A stretch of 64,000 nt of DNA, from positions 124,001 through 188,000 of the forward strand of contig NZ_FNHY01000008.1 in NCBI RefSeq assembly GCF_900103605.1. The letters are read 5' to 3'. Position 1 is the stretch's first letter. Each line of letters opens with the position of its first letter. This document shows, one piece after another, positions 9,481 to 18,740 of the stretch. The notes under the pieces are model-generated. The model saw only the letters and a list, made by a program, of their open reading frames with translations. It did not search any database and was not told where the DNA came from. This stretch comes from Psychrobacillus sp. OK028 (GTDB lineage: Bacteria > Bacillota > Bacilli > Bacillales_A > Planococcaceae). Position numbers and translations under genes: made by a program.

Positions 9481-10485
9481 CTGAATAACTTAACGAAACA
9501 AATAGAAAAGATTCAAACTGAAAATCAATTTTCAGGATCTATTTTTGTGAAACAGAGTGATTCAGTAAAACTTCAAGCTAGTTTTGGATATGCTAATCGT
9601 GCTGATGGGGTACTGAATGAGAAGCAAACACGCTTTGGTATTGCTTCGGGGTGTAAATTATTTACTGCAGTTGCAATTGCACAACTAGTAGAAGCGGAGA
9701 AACTAAGTTTTGATAGCCTTTTAAGAGATGTCTTAGACATTTCTTTTCCATATTTTCACGAAGGTGTAACGATCCATCATCTTTTAACGCATACTTCGGG
9801 AATTCCAGATTATTTTGATGAGGAAATAATGGACGACTTTGAAGAGTTATGGATAAAGATTCCGATGTACCATATTCGCCGACTGCACGATTTTTTACCA
9901 TTATTTCAAAAGGAGCAGCAGAAATTTATTCCAGGTGAAAAGTTTTATTATAATAATGCAGGATATATAGTCCTAGGTTTGATTGTAGAAAAAGTGACTG
10001 GCATGGCTTTCATAGACTATGTTCAACAAAATATTATGGACAAAGCAGGGATGAAGAACTCTGGTTATTTTGCATTAGATGCACTACCTTCTAATACAGC
10101 GATTGGTTATATAGACAACGAAGACGGCACATGGAAAACAAATGTGTATTCTCTTCCTATACAAGGAGGGTCAGATGGTGGAGCATTTGTCACTGCAGAT
10201 GATATGGTATTATTTTGGGAAGCGCTGATACAAGATAAATTATTAAATGATAAAACAATACTAATGACTCCATATGTTCATGAGGTGGATGAAAGTTATT
10301 ACGGGTATGGGGTTTGGATTGAGAAAAAAGAAAACCAAATCTATAAATATCATGTAATGGGATATGATCCTGGAGTGAGTTTTCACTCAGCATATTATCC
10401 ACATAATACAGTTATCCTATCTATATGCTCTAACAAATCTAAAGGAGCATATGCAATGATGCTAGAATTGGAAAAGTCTTTCTAA
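9481..10485 (+). CDS. Beta-lactamase-fold serine hydrolase, CTG start likely
   Basis: About 335-residue member of the class C beta-lactamase/penicillin-binding/esterase family. The catalytic SxxK appears as IASGCKLFTA, the Tyr motif as YNNAGY, and a HVMG stretch stands near the C-terminus in place of HxG. No signal peptide is seen, so it is probably cytoplasmic. The frame remains open upstream of the first GTG (9547) and encodes the family-typical opening LNNLTKQIEKIQTENQFSGS from a CTG at 9481. AGGGGCG sits 7 nt before that CTG, and 9547 would remove the first strand and helix. I therefore prefer 9481, noting that CTG is a rare start. Confidence 0.75.
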   Translation: MNNLTKQIEKIQTENQFSGSIFVKQSDSVKLQASFGYANRADGVLNEKQTRFGIASGCKLFTAVAIAQLVEAEKLSFDSLLRDVLDISFPYFHEGVTIHHLLTHTSGIPDYFDEEIMDDFEELWIKIPMYHIRRLHDFLPLFQKEQQKFIPGEKFYYNNAGYIVLGLIVEKVTGMAFIDYVQQNIMDKAGMKNSGYFALDALPSNTAIGYIDNEDGTWKTNVYSLPIQGGSDGGAFVTADDMVLFWEALIQDKLLNDKTILMTPYVHEVDESYYGYGVWIEKKENQIYKYHVMGYDPGVSFHSAYYPHNTVILSICSNKSKGAYAMMLELEKSF

Positions 10486-10540
10486 ATGAGTCAATATCAT
10501 TATTACTTAATTAAACTTGTTAAAAAGTTGATCCTATAGA

Positions 10541-10600
10541 TTGGGGTGGCAGGCAACGCCTCCAGCGGAAATCAGAGTTGTTCAGAGTTCACTTTGTAAT
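10541..10600. repeat. Partial copy of a Bacillales intergenic repeat
   Basis: The stretch around GCCTCCAGCGGAAATCAGAGTT resembles the conserved end (GGAGCGGAAATCAACG) of the repeat present in fuller form at 12.89-12.99 kb. It lies in a 238-bp gap without genes and looks like a degraded remnant. Confidence 0.4.
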
Positions 10601-10723
10601 ATGCTTTTATAAAATGGAGAAGCATTCTTTCACTTGAAGATGTTAACCATATTATACTAATAATAATGTAAATGGATTATTTTCTATAAAAAATGATAAA
10701 CTGTAGGTACGGAGGTGGACATT

Positions 10724-11017
10724 TTGAAAATAACATCCTACGAGGTTGATAAGTTAAACGATCCAACAGGAATTATAACAGGCGATCGCTATGAATTTTT
10801 ACTTGGAATAGAAGTTCCTGAAGACGATGAACTTTTTGATGAAACCAATTCGTTAGATTTACGAGTGATTCTGGTTATTGAAGATTCAGAAGCGCGCATT
10901 GTACAGTACCATTTTATAAACCGAAGCAATGGGAAAGTGCTGGATTTTGGTTTAGAAGAGGAAGAGGAAGCAATCGTTCTTGCTTTTTGTAAAGAACATT
11001 ATAATGACATTATATAA
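10724..11017 (+). CDS. Small acidic conserved protein (DUF6509-like)
   Basis: 97-residue acidic protein of unknown function. The segment TGIITGDRYEFLLGIEVPEDDELF and the Glu-rich C-terminus (LEEEEEAIVLAFCKEH) match the small family I recall as DUF6509. The TTG at 10724 is chosen because GGAGG stands 8 nt upstream; the GTG at 10715 lies inside that ribosome site. It is a single-gene unit with its own terminator. Confidence 0.6.
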   Translation: MKITSYEVDKLNDPTGIITGDRYEFLLGIEVPEDDELFDETNSLDLRVILVIEDSEARIVQYHFINRSNGKVLDFGLEEEEEAIVLAFCKEHYNDII

Positions 11018-11022
11018 AGTGA

Positions 11023-11054
11023 AAACCGAGAAGACATCTGCTTCTTGGTTTTTG
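11023..11054 (+). terminator. Intrinsic terminator
   Basis: An 11-bp stem AAACCGAGAAG/CTTCTTGGTTT with a 7-nt loop and a T run follows the DUF6509-like gene. Confidence 0.8.
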
Positions 11055-11125
11055 TTATTGTTTAATTCTTATCGTAATTAAGGTAAACTGATGGAGAAGA
11101 TTTACAACAAAAGGTGGCTTGTTTG

Positions 11126-12664
11126 ATGGACATTACAAATTTAACGAAGCATATATCTGTTTTAGAAACTAAAAATGCTGGACCGCTAGAAATAACGGGA
11201 CTTGCCTATAATTCACGTAAAGTGGAAAAAGGGCAGATATTTGTATGTATAAAAGGATTTAAAGTAGATGGGCATCAATTTGCAGGACAAGCAGTTGAAA
11301 ATGGTGCAGTTGCTTTAGTAGTAGAAGACTTTATCGATGGAATTGAGGTACCGCAATATAAAGTAGAAAATGGAAGAATTGCGCTTGCAACACTTGCAGA
11401 TGCTTACTATAATCATCCAACTCGGAAGTTGAAAACGATTGGAATTACCGCGACGAATGGTAAGACTTCTACCTCGTTTATGACAAATGCTATATTAGAA
11501 AACCATGGCTTGAAAACGGGGCTTATGGGAACGGTTGTTGTGAAAATAGGAGATTATGCAGAGCCTTCAGAACTAACAACACCAGAATCTCTAGATTTAC
11601 AACGTTTTTATGCGCAAATGGTCGATGAACATGTAAGCCATGCAACGATGGAAGTATCCTCCTCTGCTTTAGAGTTAAATCGCGTAGGTTGTGTGGACTT
11701 TGATATTGTCACGTTAAATAATATTAGTCGTGAGCATATTGACTTGCATTCTTCTTTTGAAAATTATTTTTATCATAAATCTAGCCTTATTCGCAATGCT
11801 GGTGCGGACAAGGTTGCTATTTTAAACTTAGATGATTCGTATTCAGCCTCACTTGTAGATAAAACACAAGCAAAGGTTATTACCATAGGTGTGGAAGAGC
11901 AATCTGCAGATGTTATTTGTACCAATTTGGACCTATCAACTGGTAGAGCAAAGTTCACTGTAGAAATTCAACAAGATTTAGTGACACAGGATCTTGTTAT
12001 CCCTCAGCAAAGTTTTACAGTGGAACTTTCTACCCCAGGTTTTCACTCGGTATACAATTCAATGGTCAGCATAGTGATTGGACTATTATGTGAAGTGCCG
12101 GTAGTTACAATTCAAAAGAGTTTAGCGGAGTTTGTAGGGGTAGAGCGTCGTTTTGAAATTATCTTTGAGGATGATTTTAAAATTATTGATGACCACTTTG
12201 CTAACAGTGGGAATATAGATATTACCCTCGGTACGTTACAAAAGATGGACTTTAACCGTATCAAGCTTGTTTATGCAATCCGTGGAGATCGTGGCGTGAC
12301 GGTTAACAGAGAAAATGCAGAGACCATTGCTAAATGGGCGCCAAAACTTGGTATACATGAAGTTATTGCTACTTTAAGTCGCTCTCATGTCACGCAAAAA
12401 GATGTAGTTTCTGAAAGTGAGCTTGCTGTTTTCCAGGAGGTTATGGAAAGTTCAGGTATTGATGTACAACTGTACGAGGAATTGCCAGAAGCTATTAAGT
12501 GTAGTCTTAATGATGTTGCAGAAGGAGATTTACTATTGTTAGCCGGTTGCCAAGGAATGGACTATGGTGCAAAGCTAGCGCTAGAGCAGCTAGAAACAAT
12601 TCGACCAAATGTCGATAAAAAGAAATTATTCCAACCACTTGAAAAACGAGTTGCTGGAAACTCC
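11126..12664 (+). CDS. Divergent MurE-like Mur ligase
   Basis: 513-residue ATP-dependent amide ligase of the MurE group. The three Mur domains are present: an N-terminal UDP-sugar domain (AYNSRKVEKGQIFVCIKG), a central ATPase with P-loop GITATNGKT (107-114), TTPESL and MEVSSSAL, and a C-terminal domain. Substrate motifs differ from true MurE: the YAHTPD position reads DDHFANSGN, the DNPR/DNPA position has no Asn-Pro, and GKGHEDYQ reads GCQGMDYGA. It is therefore probably a paralogue acting on another substrate rather than the cell-wall MurE, which normally sits in the dcw cluster. The ATG at 11126 has AAAGGTGG 8 nt upstream. Monocistronic with a strong terminator. Confidence 0.75.
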
Positions 12665-12673
12665 TAATATATG

Positions 12674-12709
12674 AAAAAGCAGTTCCATGTAAATGGAGCT
12701 GCTTTTTTT
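12674..12709 (+). terminator. Intrinsic terminator of MurE-like gene
   Basis: The stem AAAGCAGTTCCAT/ATGGAGCTGCTTT with a GTAA loop is followed by a run of T. Confidence 0.85.
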
Positions 12710-12725
12710 AAAAGGAAGTTTAGTA

Positions 12726-12748
12726 ATACACCAAAAGATTTGGTGTAT
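12726..12748. terminator. Hairpin ATACACCAAA/TTTGGTGTAT
   Basis: A perfect 10-bp stem with a 3-nt loop lies 16 nt past the first terminator, with a T7 run 13 nt further on. Possibly a second terminator or a relic. Confidence 0.4.
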
Positions 12749-12888
12749 CTTTGTTATCTTTTTTTGATTATTAATGCTATCCACTGAATGAAGGAAGTAG
12801 AAATTAATTTATACAAGGAGGATAGACAAAGATAGTTTATTTATGTAATTTTGTACAAAGCTTACCTAATTTGAAATGTTTATTGTTG

Positions 12889-12996
12889 ATTGTAGCGCAG
12901 GTCGGCGACTCCAGTGGGACAGCACGAGGGAGAGACTACAGGCTCGAACTGTGCCCACGGAAGCTTCCGAACGGAGCGGAGATCAACGGTGTATAT
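12889..12996. repeat. Interspersed Bacillales intergenic repeat
   Basis: GC-richer than its surroundings. It runs from TGTAGCGCAGGTCGGCGACTCC to GGAGCGGAGATCAACGG, the two ends of a repeat I know from many Bacillaceae and Planococcaceae genomes (GACTCCTGCGGGA...CCCGCGGAAAGC...GGAGCGGAAATCAACGG). No coding potential is likely. It occupies the gap between two convergent genes. Confidence 0.65.
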
Positions 12997-13012
12997 AGAT
13001 TTTTCTTAACGA

Positions 13013-13732
13013 TTACCACTCAATATTCTCTGGGTATTCTATATTCATTTGGAAATCATGGATAGTACTTTTAGTTTTATTTAACTCTGTTAGAATTTTA
13101 TTTTTAAAATTATTATAGTCTTTCGATTGGATGATGATTTTGTGTGCGATTGAGTCAAAAGTTTTTATACGTTGGTCTCTAGACATTTCGATATAAGATA
13201 GATTAAGTAAGTCGATGTATTGAACAGCATATTCTTCTACATATGCATTGGATGTTAGCACATATTGTATGACAGAGGTATACGTTTCTTCTGACATATT
13301 CTCTTTCAGACCTTCTGCGATAAGTGATTGAAATTTACGTACATTAACTATATGAATATCTAAATCTGTAGCATGTTCATATTTTTTATGAAGTTGGATA
13401 AAATCATTGATCGCAACTAATGCAAAGATAAGATCTGGCCATAAGATTTCTGTAGAAAAGTAAATATTATGCTGCGAAGCGATAAAATCGTGATTTTTCA
13501 TCGTATCTTTTTTCAATCCATTGCCAACGCTTTCAACATTCTTAGTTCCTTGGTATGCCTTTCTTAAGTCATGGATAATACGCAATAAACGCATACGAGC
13601 ACCCTGCCAATCAAGATAGCGAGATTCGTTTCCAGTTAACCGATGAAGTGCTGTGCAAAGCTCGTCTAAATCCCAATAATCTCCGCTTATAAGTGCTCCA
13701 GTTAAGTTCTCAGTATTTTTGAGAGCTAACAT
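13013..13732 (-). CDS. Conserved hypothetical cytoplasmic protein
   Basis: 239 residues, no signal peptide or membrane segment. The opening LALKNTENLTGALISGDYWDLDEL is distinctive, and I associate it with a small uncharacterised Bacillales family (possibly DUF6904), but I cannot assign a function. The rest is predicted mostly helical with many aromatic residues. The ATG at 13732 has CAGGAGGTG upstream; the longer frame to 13846 overlaps the rluF gene. It lies 23 nt downstream of rluF on the same strand and may be cotranscribed. Confidence 0.65.
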   Translation of the reverse strand: MLALKNTENLTGALISGDYWDLDELCTALHRLTGNESRYLDWQGARMRLLRIIHDLRKAYQGTKNVESVGNGLKKDTMKNHDFIASQHNIYFSTEILWPDLIFALVAINDFIQLHKKYEHATDLDIHIVNVRKFQSLIAEGLKENMSEETYTSVIQYVLTSNAYVEEYAVQYIDLLNLSYIEMSRDQRIKTFDSIAHKIIIQSKDYNNFKNKILTELNKTKSTIHDFQMNIEYPENIEW

Positions 13733-13754
13733 ATTTTCACCTCCTGATGTACTA

Positions 13755-14459
13755 TTACCGTTTTGGTGAATAGTTAAGCGTCTTAAATAAATCTGCTTTT
13801 TCAGTAGGTGTAAGATCTCTCCATTCCCCAATAGGAAGGCCTTCAATAGATACGTTCATGATTCGGATTCGTTGTAATCTTTTCACTGTAAATCCTAATG
13901 CTGAACACATTCTTCGGATTTGACGATTTAATCCCTGTGTTAAGATAATGTTGAATGTTTTTGGCCCAATTTTTTTCACTTTACACGGCAGTGTTTTAGT
14001 ACCTAGAATGTTAACGCCAGCACCCATCTTCTCAATAAACGAATCGGTAATCTTCTCATTCACTGTTACAATATACTCTTTCTCATGACTGTTTTCTGCA
14101 CGTAGTATTTCATTTACAATATCGCCGTCATTCGTCAAAAGTATTAAACCATCAGAGTCTTTATCTAAACGTCCAATATGGAAAATACGCAGAGGATGGT
14201 TAACAAAATCAACGATATTTCCTTTAATATGAGATTCTGTCGTACTAGTAATACCAACAGGTTTATTTAATACTAAATAAACAAGTGGTTGTTCAACAAC
14301 AATTTGCTCACCATCTACGCGAACATCGTCCCCAGCTTCTACTTTACTGCCGAGTTCTGCAGTTTTTCCGTTTATCATTACTCTTCCATCCGTGATCCAT
14401 TTGTCTGCACCGCGTCTTGAGATGATCCCAGCTTCACTTAAAAATTTATTTATCCGCAT
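13755..14459 (-). CDS. rluF: 23S rRNA pseudouridine synthase, RluF type
   Basis: 234-residue RsuA/RluB/E/F-family enzyme that isomerises a uridine in 23S rRNA (U2604 in E. coli numbering). An S4 RNA-binding domain occupies residues 1-60 ([22 protein letters not shown]). The catalytic Asp lies in [20 protein letters not shown], and [10 protein letters not shown] is the family-typical late motif. The [20 protein letters not shown] stretch fits RluF rather than RsuA. The ATG at 14459 follows TAGGTG with good spacing; a GTG at 14468 is an alternative. Confidence 0.88.
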   Translation of the reverse strand: MRINKFLSEAGIISRRGADKWITDGRVMINGKTAELGSKVEAGDDVRVDGEQIVVEQPLVYLVLNKPVGITSTTESHIKGNIVDFVNHPLRIFHIGRLDKDSDGLILLTNDGDIVNEILRAENSHEKEYIVTVNEKITDSFIEKMGAGVNILGTKTLPCKVKKIGPKTFNIILTQGLNRQIRRMCSALGFTVKRLQRIRIMNVSIEGLPIGEWRDLTPTEKADLFKTLNYSPKR

Positions 14460-14550
14460 TATAGACACCTACTTTTTTTGTTAATTTAATTATAACAAAT
14501 GTTGAAACTAAATTAGAGTAATAGCGTAAATTAGGAAAGGAGTGATTTAC

Positions 14551-15519
14551 ATGACCGTTGAACAAAAGTTAGAACAAACATTTAATGCACTGAAAAAAAC
14601 ATTAGGTTGGACCGTAGATAAACGAATAACTTTGTCACTTGCGGGTTATTATGTAACTTTAGAGCGGGAATTTGATGAAACTAGATATCAAGAAGTGGCT
14701 AGCCATTTGAAAAAAAGAGCAGGCATCTTCTCTGCTTTACGCTCTCACTTAAATCCTTTATTTGTTGCAACTTTAGACGTTTCCGGTGCTGAACCAGAAC
14801 AAGCAGTAAATCTTTTAATAGAAAAAGCTGATGCTTTAAAACAGTTTGGGTTTAAAATGAATAGCTATACGTATTTGACTGCCCTTATGATGTCCGATGA
14901 AAAAGATCAATGGCCAATTGAAATGAAAATGGCACAAAAACTAATGGATGATATGAAGGCATATCATCGCTTTTTAACCTCTACTGACGACTATCCATAT
15001 GCAATGTTTCTTGGCAAATTGGAAGGTGATACAGCTGTTCGAGCGGAAACGATGAATCGCTATTATAAAGAACTAAAGCAACATAAATTCTATTCCGGGA
15101 ATGAACTACAATGGATGTCTCAGGTTCTTACGTATTCTAATCCAGCATATGAAGAAAATATGGTGAGTAGAGCAGTAATTATTCGCAATGGATTAAAAAG
15201 CCTCAAAATAAAAACATCTCAAGCACAATATCCCATTATAGGATTTATGGCTGCTTTAAACTTGGATGAAGAACAATTAAACGAAGTTGTAGCATCTTAT
15301 GAACTCATTGCAAGTATGAAGTTATTTTCATGGTATAAAGACTCAGCGCTCCCTATTGCTTTTGGATTGTCCTTAAGATCCTCTAAAGAAGCTTATGCAG
15401 CTGCCGCGATATCCATGGCAACTTCGCTTGAGCTTATATTACAAGCACAACAAGCGATTATGATTTCTACTATTGCAGCAACTAGTATAGCAACAACATC
15501 AAATTCTGGCTCGTATTAA
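14551..15519 (+). CDS. DUF4003-type hypothetical protein
   Basis: 322-residue soluble, mainly helical protein of unknown function. The organisation (VASHLKKRAGIFSALRSHLNPLFVATLDV, then KFYSGNELQWMSQVLTY) is what I recall for DUF4003 proteins of Bacillales. The C-terminal ~30 residues are low complexity (Ala/Thr/Ser/Ile). AAAGGAG stands 8 nt before the ATG at 14551, which is why the upstream GTG at 14542 is not used. It is divergent from rluF. Confidence 0.65.
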   Translation: MTVEQKLEQTFNALKKTLGWTVDKRITLSLAGYYVTLEREFDETRYQEVASHLKKRAGIFSALRSHLNPLFVATLDVSGAEPEQAVNLLIEKADALKQFGFKMNSYTYLTALMMSDEKDQWPIEMKMAQKLMDDMKAYHRFLTSTDDYPYAMFLGKLEGDTAVRAETMNRYYKELKQHKFYSGNELQWMSQVLTYSNPAYEENMVSRAVIIRNGLKSLKIKTSQAQYPIIGFMAALNLDEEQLNEVVASYELIASMKLFSWYKDSALPIAFGLSLRSSKEAYAAAAISMATSLELILQAQQAIMISTIAATSIATTSNSGSY

Positions 15520-15569
15520 TGAACATGCTATACTAAACATAGATTATTTATATAAGAGGGGTAAGAATA

Positions 15570-16043
15570 ATGAATACTAATCCAATGAGTCAATCTAGAA
15601 CTATTCAAACGCATTTAATATTGCCACCGGATACTAATCATCATGAAACGATCTTTGGTGGAAGAGTGCTTGCATTTATTGATGAGATTGCAGCTATTTC
15701 CTCCATGAAACATGCACAAGGTGCTGTTGTTACAGCTTCAATAGACTCAGTAGACTTTCTATCTTCTGCAAAGGTGGGTGACGTACTGGAGCTAGAGGCA
15801 GTTGTTTCTAATGCAGGTCGTTCTTCCATGGAGGTTTATGTTCGAGTAACATCAACAAACCTACTTACTGGAGAAGAAAAACTAACGACGGAATCATATG
15901 TCACGATGGTTGCAGTAGATGAAAATGGAAAACCTGTACCTGTACCTGGGATACATCCAGAAACGGAGCAAGAAAAACGCCTTTATGAAACAGGACCAGC
16001 TAGACGTGCTCATCGGAAGCAACGCTTAGAAATGAAATACTAA
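15570..16043 (+). CDS. Hotdog-fold acyl-CoA thioesterase (YkhA-like)
   Basis: 157-residue acyl-CoA hydrolase. The hotdog signature is clear: QTHLILPPDTNHHETIFGGR followed by the helix VLAFIDEIAAISSMKHA, with the conserved Asp in DEIAA and Asn-His before it. The later VDFLSSAKVGDVLELEA strand is also typical. It is closely similar in plan to B. subtilis YkhA, and presumably trims acyl-CoA in the cytoplasm. The next gene starts 19 nt downstream. Confidence 0.88.
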   Translation: MNTNPMSQSRTIQTHLILPPDTNHHETIFGGRVLAFIDEIAAISSMKHAQGAVVTASIDSVDFLSSAKVGDVLELEAVVSNAGRSSMEVYVRVTSTNLLTGEEKLTTESYVTMVAVDENGKPVPVPGIHPETEQEKRLYETGPARRAHRKQRLEMKY

Positions 16044-16062
16044 GAGGGTAGGAAGTGGCTAA

Positions 16063-16440
16063 GTGCTAAAACAAATTGATGAACTATACAAATATCTGAT
16101 GATTACGCTGCTGGTCATATATTTAATCAATTCGATTTACCTTCAAGAAGTTACTATTACTTTCACAGCAATAGTGCTCGTCGTTCTTTTAGAAATAACG
16201 AAGCACCGTCACCATATTAAGCAACTAACCTATTCTCAGCTATCCATTATTGGCATCGTATTACTAGCAGGTATCGCAGCTATCATTTATCTATTAGTAA
16301 CGATTCAAATATTCTTGGAACCTATCAATTTACCGGAAAAAATGGAAAGTGCCCTGTTCTTTGTATGTATCGTATTAGGTATATATATTCTGTGGTATTT
16401 TATCGGTAAGCTATTTGGAAAAGCTTTAGAGAAACAATAA
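16063..16440 (+). CDS. Small integral membrane protein, unknown
   Basis: 125 residues with about four transmembrane helices (roughly 12-30, 33-48, 63-85 and 97-117) and a short basic loop (KHRHHIK) between the second and third. The size and the charged loop vaguely recall PsiE-type proteins, but I do not recognise it. GTG start after GGAAG. It follows the thioesterase gene closely and ends at a terminator. Confidence 0.6.
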   Translation: MLKQIDELYKYLMITLLVIYLINSIYLQEVTITFTAIVLVVLLEITKHRHHIKQLTYSQLSIIGIVLLAGIAAIIYLLVTIQIFLEPINLPEKMESALFFVCIVLGIYILWYFIGKLFGKALEKQ

Positions 16441-16444
16441 TATG

Positions 16445-16489
16445 CCTGTAAAAGTTCTGCTCCCATGCAGTGCATTTACAGGTCTTTTT
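16445..16489 (+). terminator. Intrinsic terminator
   Basis: The stem CCTGTAAA/TTTACAGG has an additional inner CTGC/GCAG pairing and a TCTTTTTGTC tail. It isolates the preceding unit from the eut promoter. Confidence 0.8.
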
Positions 16490-16527
16490 GTCTTTTACAT
16501 AAAACAAATCACGTTCGAAAGCAATAA

Positions 16528-16556
16528 TTGACCAAACGTATATTTCTTCGTATAAT
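16528..16556 (+). promoter_or_regulatory. Sigma-A promoter of eutWV
   Basis: TTGACC, a 17-bp spacer and TATAAT lie 42 nt before the eutW start. It is a near-consensus vegetative promoter and is the only clear one seen in the eut locus. Confidence 0.75.
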
Positions 16557-16597
16557 GAATTCAAATAATTCTAATAAATGGAGGCGGGAATAATTAC

Positions 16598-18055
16598 TTG
16601 AGTGAAACTACCTTACATCAGCTATGTCAAATCTATACGGAGCTAACCTTTGATGAAATAAAAGTCTTGGAAGACGTTGCTTCTACATTGCAATTATATG
16701 CAGACTTGAATAATGCATATATGTTCATAGATTGCATGATGAAGGATTCAGACCAGGCAATAGTAGTTGCCGAAGCCTTTCCTAGAACATCTGAAGCTAT
16801 TTATGAAAATTCCGTAGTAGGGAAAATTGTTTTTGAATCATTTGAACCAGGTGTTTTTTATAGTTATCGAACCGGTAAAAAGTCACTTACTAATCAGGCG
16901 GTTACACAAGAAGGGAAAACGGTAGAGCAAAGTGTTATACCGATAAAAAACAACAAACATCAAGTGATTGCGGTGCTAATTTCTGAGGAAGAGATTTATA
17001 AGCATATGCCCATTAGCAGCAGCTATAAAAATGTATCATTTGGTCAAGAAGAACTAAAGGAAGTCCTCGGAGGACACTCAAGGGAAGTGCCATTGGTATC
17101 AGATCTTTTAATGGAAATTTTCCTTCTTACAGATAAGGAAGACCGGTTGACCTATTCTAATCCTGCAGGCGTTAATTTTATATCAGAAATGACTCAACTA
17201 GATAAAATTCAAAATCAAAATATTTTAGAATTACTCCCTTTTCTCCAATCTATTTATGATTTTAAAGAAGACGTCTTCGTATTTGATTTAACGGTAGATA
17301 GAAAAAATTTAATTGTAAAAAAAATTAGAGTAAAAGAGAAAGAACAACTTAAAGGAACACTTCTCATTATTCAGGATGTAACAGAGCTTCGTACAAAAGA
17401 AAAAGAGTTAATGATGAAATCGGTAGTAATTCAAGAAATTCATCATCGAGTAAAAAATAATTTACAGACGGTAGCTAGCTTGTTGAGACTTCAAATGAGA
17501 AAAGGATTTCCAGAAGAAAGTAAGGTATATTTTGAAGATACATTAAATAGAATATATAGTATTTCTTCTGTTTATGAACTGATTCTATCAAACTCTAATG
17601 CGGATGATGAAGATGTGAATATTATAGAGTTAACAAAAAAAGTATCCTCCACTTTAGTGTTAAATGAATATTTAAAAAAAGTTAACTTGATTATTGAGTC
17701 AAATGGCAATAAAATTTTAACAACATCTAGAAAAGCCGTTTCAATTGCATTAATTATCAACGAACTTGTACAAAACTCTTTAAAGCATGCATTTCCAGAG
17801 GATGTTGAAGGAGATATAATTGTAAGTTTTTATTCAAACAAAGATTTTTTGGAGCTTCATATTTTCGACAACGGGGTTGGAATGCAGGAGCCAAAATCGT
17901 CTTTAGGATTAGAAATAGTTCATAATCTTGTTTTAAATGATTTAAATGGAGAGTTTAGATACGTGCCGGTAGAGCAAGGGACGCATGCAGTAGTAACATT
18001 CCCAATAAGTTCGGAGGTTATTATCTACCATGAAAAAGAGAATATTAATAGCTGA
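16598..18055 (+). CDS. eutW: EutW-type sensor histidine kinase
   Basis: 485-residue cytosolic sensor kinase of the ethanolamine two-component system. An N-terminal ligand/GAF-like domain (~1-150) precedes a PAS-like region (~170-265). The HisKA_2 dimerisation box has the phospho-acceptor near His282 in EIHHRVKNNLQTVASLLRLQ. A C-terminal HATPase domain follows (NELVQNSLKHAF, then FDNGVGM and SLGLEIV). The family senses ethanolamine and phosphorylates EutV. The TTG start has GGAGGCGGG upstream. The 3' end overlaps eutV by 26 nt, so the pair is translationally coupled. Confidence 0.88.
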   Translation: MSETTLHQLCQIYTELTFDEIKVLEDVASTLQLYADLNNAYMFIDCMMKDSDQAIVVAEAFPRTSEAIYENSVVGKIVFESFEPGVFYSYRTGKKSLTNQAVTQEGKTVEQSVIPIKNNKHQVIAVLISEEEIYKHMPISSSYKNVSFGQEELKEVLGGHSREVPLVSDLLMEIFLLTDKEDRLTYSNPAGVNFISEMTQLDKIQNQNILELLPFLQSIYDFKEDVFVFDLTVDRKNLIVKKIRVKEKEQLKGTLLIIQDVTELRTKEKELMMKSVVIQEIHHRVKNNLQTVASLLRLQMRKGFPEESKVYFEDTLNRIYSISSVYELILSNSNADDEDVNIIELTKKVSSTLVLNEYLKKVNLIIESNGNKILTTSRKAVSIALIINELVQNSLKHAFPEDVEGDIIVSFYSNKDFLELHIFDNGVGMQEPKSSLGLEIVHNLVLNDLNGEFRYVPVEQGTHAVVTFPISSEVIIYHEKENINS

Positions 18056-18599
18056 AGATGAATCTATCATAAGAATGGATATAAAACTTATGCTTCAAGA
18101 TCAAGGTTATGAAGTAGTCGGAGAAGCAGGGGATGGAGACAAAGCAATTGAGTTAGCTTTTTTACATAAGCCAGATTTGACACTCATGGATATTAAGATG
18201 CCAAAGATTAATGGGCTACAAGCTAGTAATATAATTGCCAACCAACTAGATTTACCGATTCTAATTATTACTGCTTATAGTCAAAAGGAATTTGTAGAAA
18301 AAGCACAACAAGACAATATAGTCGGTTATTTAGTGAAACCTATTTCTGAAGCTAATTTACTGCCGGCAGTGGAAATAGCCTTACACCAATCAGAAAAGGC
18401 AAAAAGGTTAAAACAAGAGATAAAAGCTGCCAAACAAGAAGTAGAGAAAAGAAAGCTAATCGAACGTGCTAAAGGGTTGTTAATGCAAACCGAAGATATG
18501 ACCGAATCGGAAGCTTTTAAGAGAATCAGAGAATCTAGCATGTCTAGGCAGATGACAATGGAGTCAGTTGCAAAAGAGATTATTTTAACTAACAAGTGA
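18030..18599 (+). CDS. eutV: EutV response regulator with ANTAR RNA-binding domain
   Basis: 189-residue antiterminator. The receiver domain (1-120) has the acidic pocket AEDES, phospho-acceptor Asp54 in LMDIKMP, and KP near 108. A coiled linker follows, then an ANTAR domain (~130-185: ERAKGLLMQTEDMTESEAFKRIRESS). Phosphorylated EutV dimerises and binds paired hexaloop hairpins in mRNA leaders, preventing terminators from forming. Terminators with fitting hairpins occur before eutH and before eutA in this locus. Start ATG overlaps eutW. Confidence 0.92.
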   Translation: MKKRILIAEDESIIRMDIKLMLQDQGYEVVGEAGDGDKAIELAFLHKPDLTLMDIKMPKINGLQASNIIANQLDLPILIITAYSQKEFVEKAQQDNIVGYLVKPISEANLLPAVEIALHQSEKAKRLKQEIKAAKQEVEKRKLIERAKGLLMQTEDMTESEAFKRIRESSMSRQMTMESVAKEIILTNK

Positions 18600-18607
18600 A
18601 TATAAAA

Positions 18608-18649
18608 AAGCAATGGCGCTTAAAGAAACTATTCTTTGAGCGCCTTTTT
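18608..18649 (+). terminator. Terminator with ANTAR-type hexaloop before eutH
   Basis: A 13-bp stem GGCGCTTAAAGAA/TTCTTTGAGCGCC with ACTA loop (18615-18644) and T5 forms an intrinsic terminator inside the eut operon. Its 5' arm can instead pair as AAGC-[AATGGC]-GCTT (18608-18621), a hexaloop with A at position 1 and G at position 4. That is the known P2 signature of EutV targets. A clear upstream P1 hairpin was not found. Confidence 0.7.
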
Positions 18650-18740
18650 GTATTTCTTTAAGGGGGTGTTATCTGTTCAGCTAGTAACAATATACGAAGT
18701 AAATGGGGCACTATATATTATTTCTTAAGGGGGAAAAGAA

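Noticed and set aside
12871-13065. Possible short plus-strand ORF of 64 codons
   Set aside because: It lies in the interspersed repeat and runs into the minus-strand gene end; no ribosome site and composition follows the repeat.
18600-18740. Clear P1-P2 twin hairpin before eutH
   Set aside because: Only one A-n-n-G-n-n hexaloop with a paired stem was found; upstream candidates have two or fewer consecutive base pairs.
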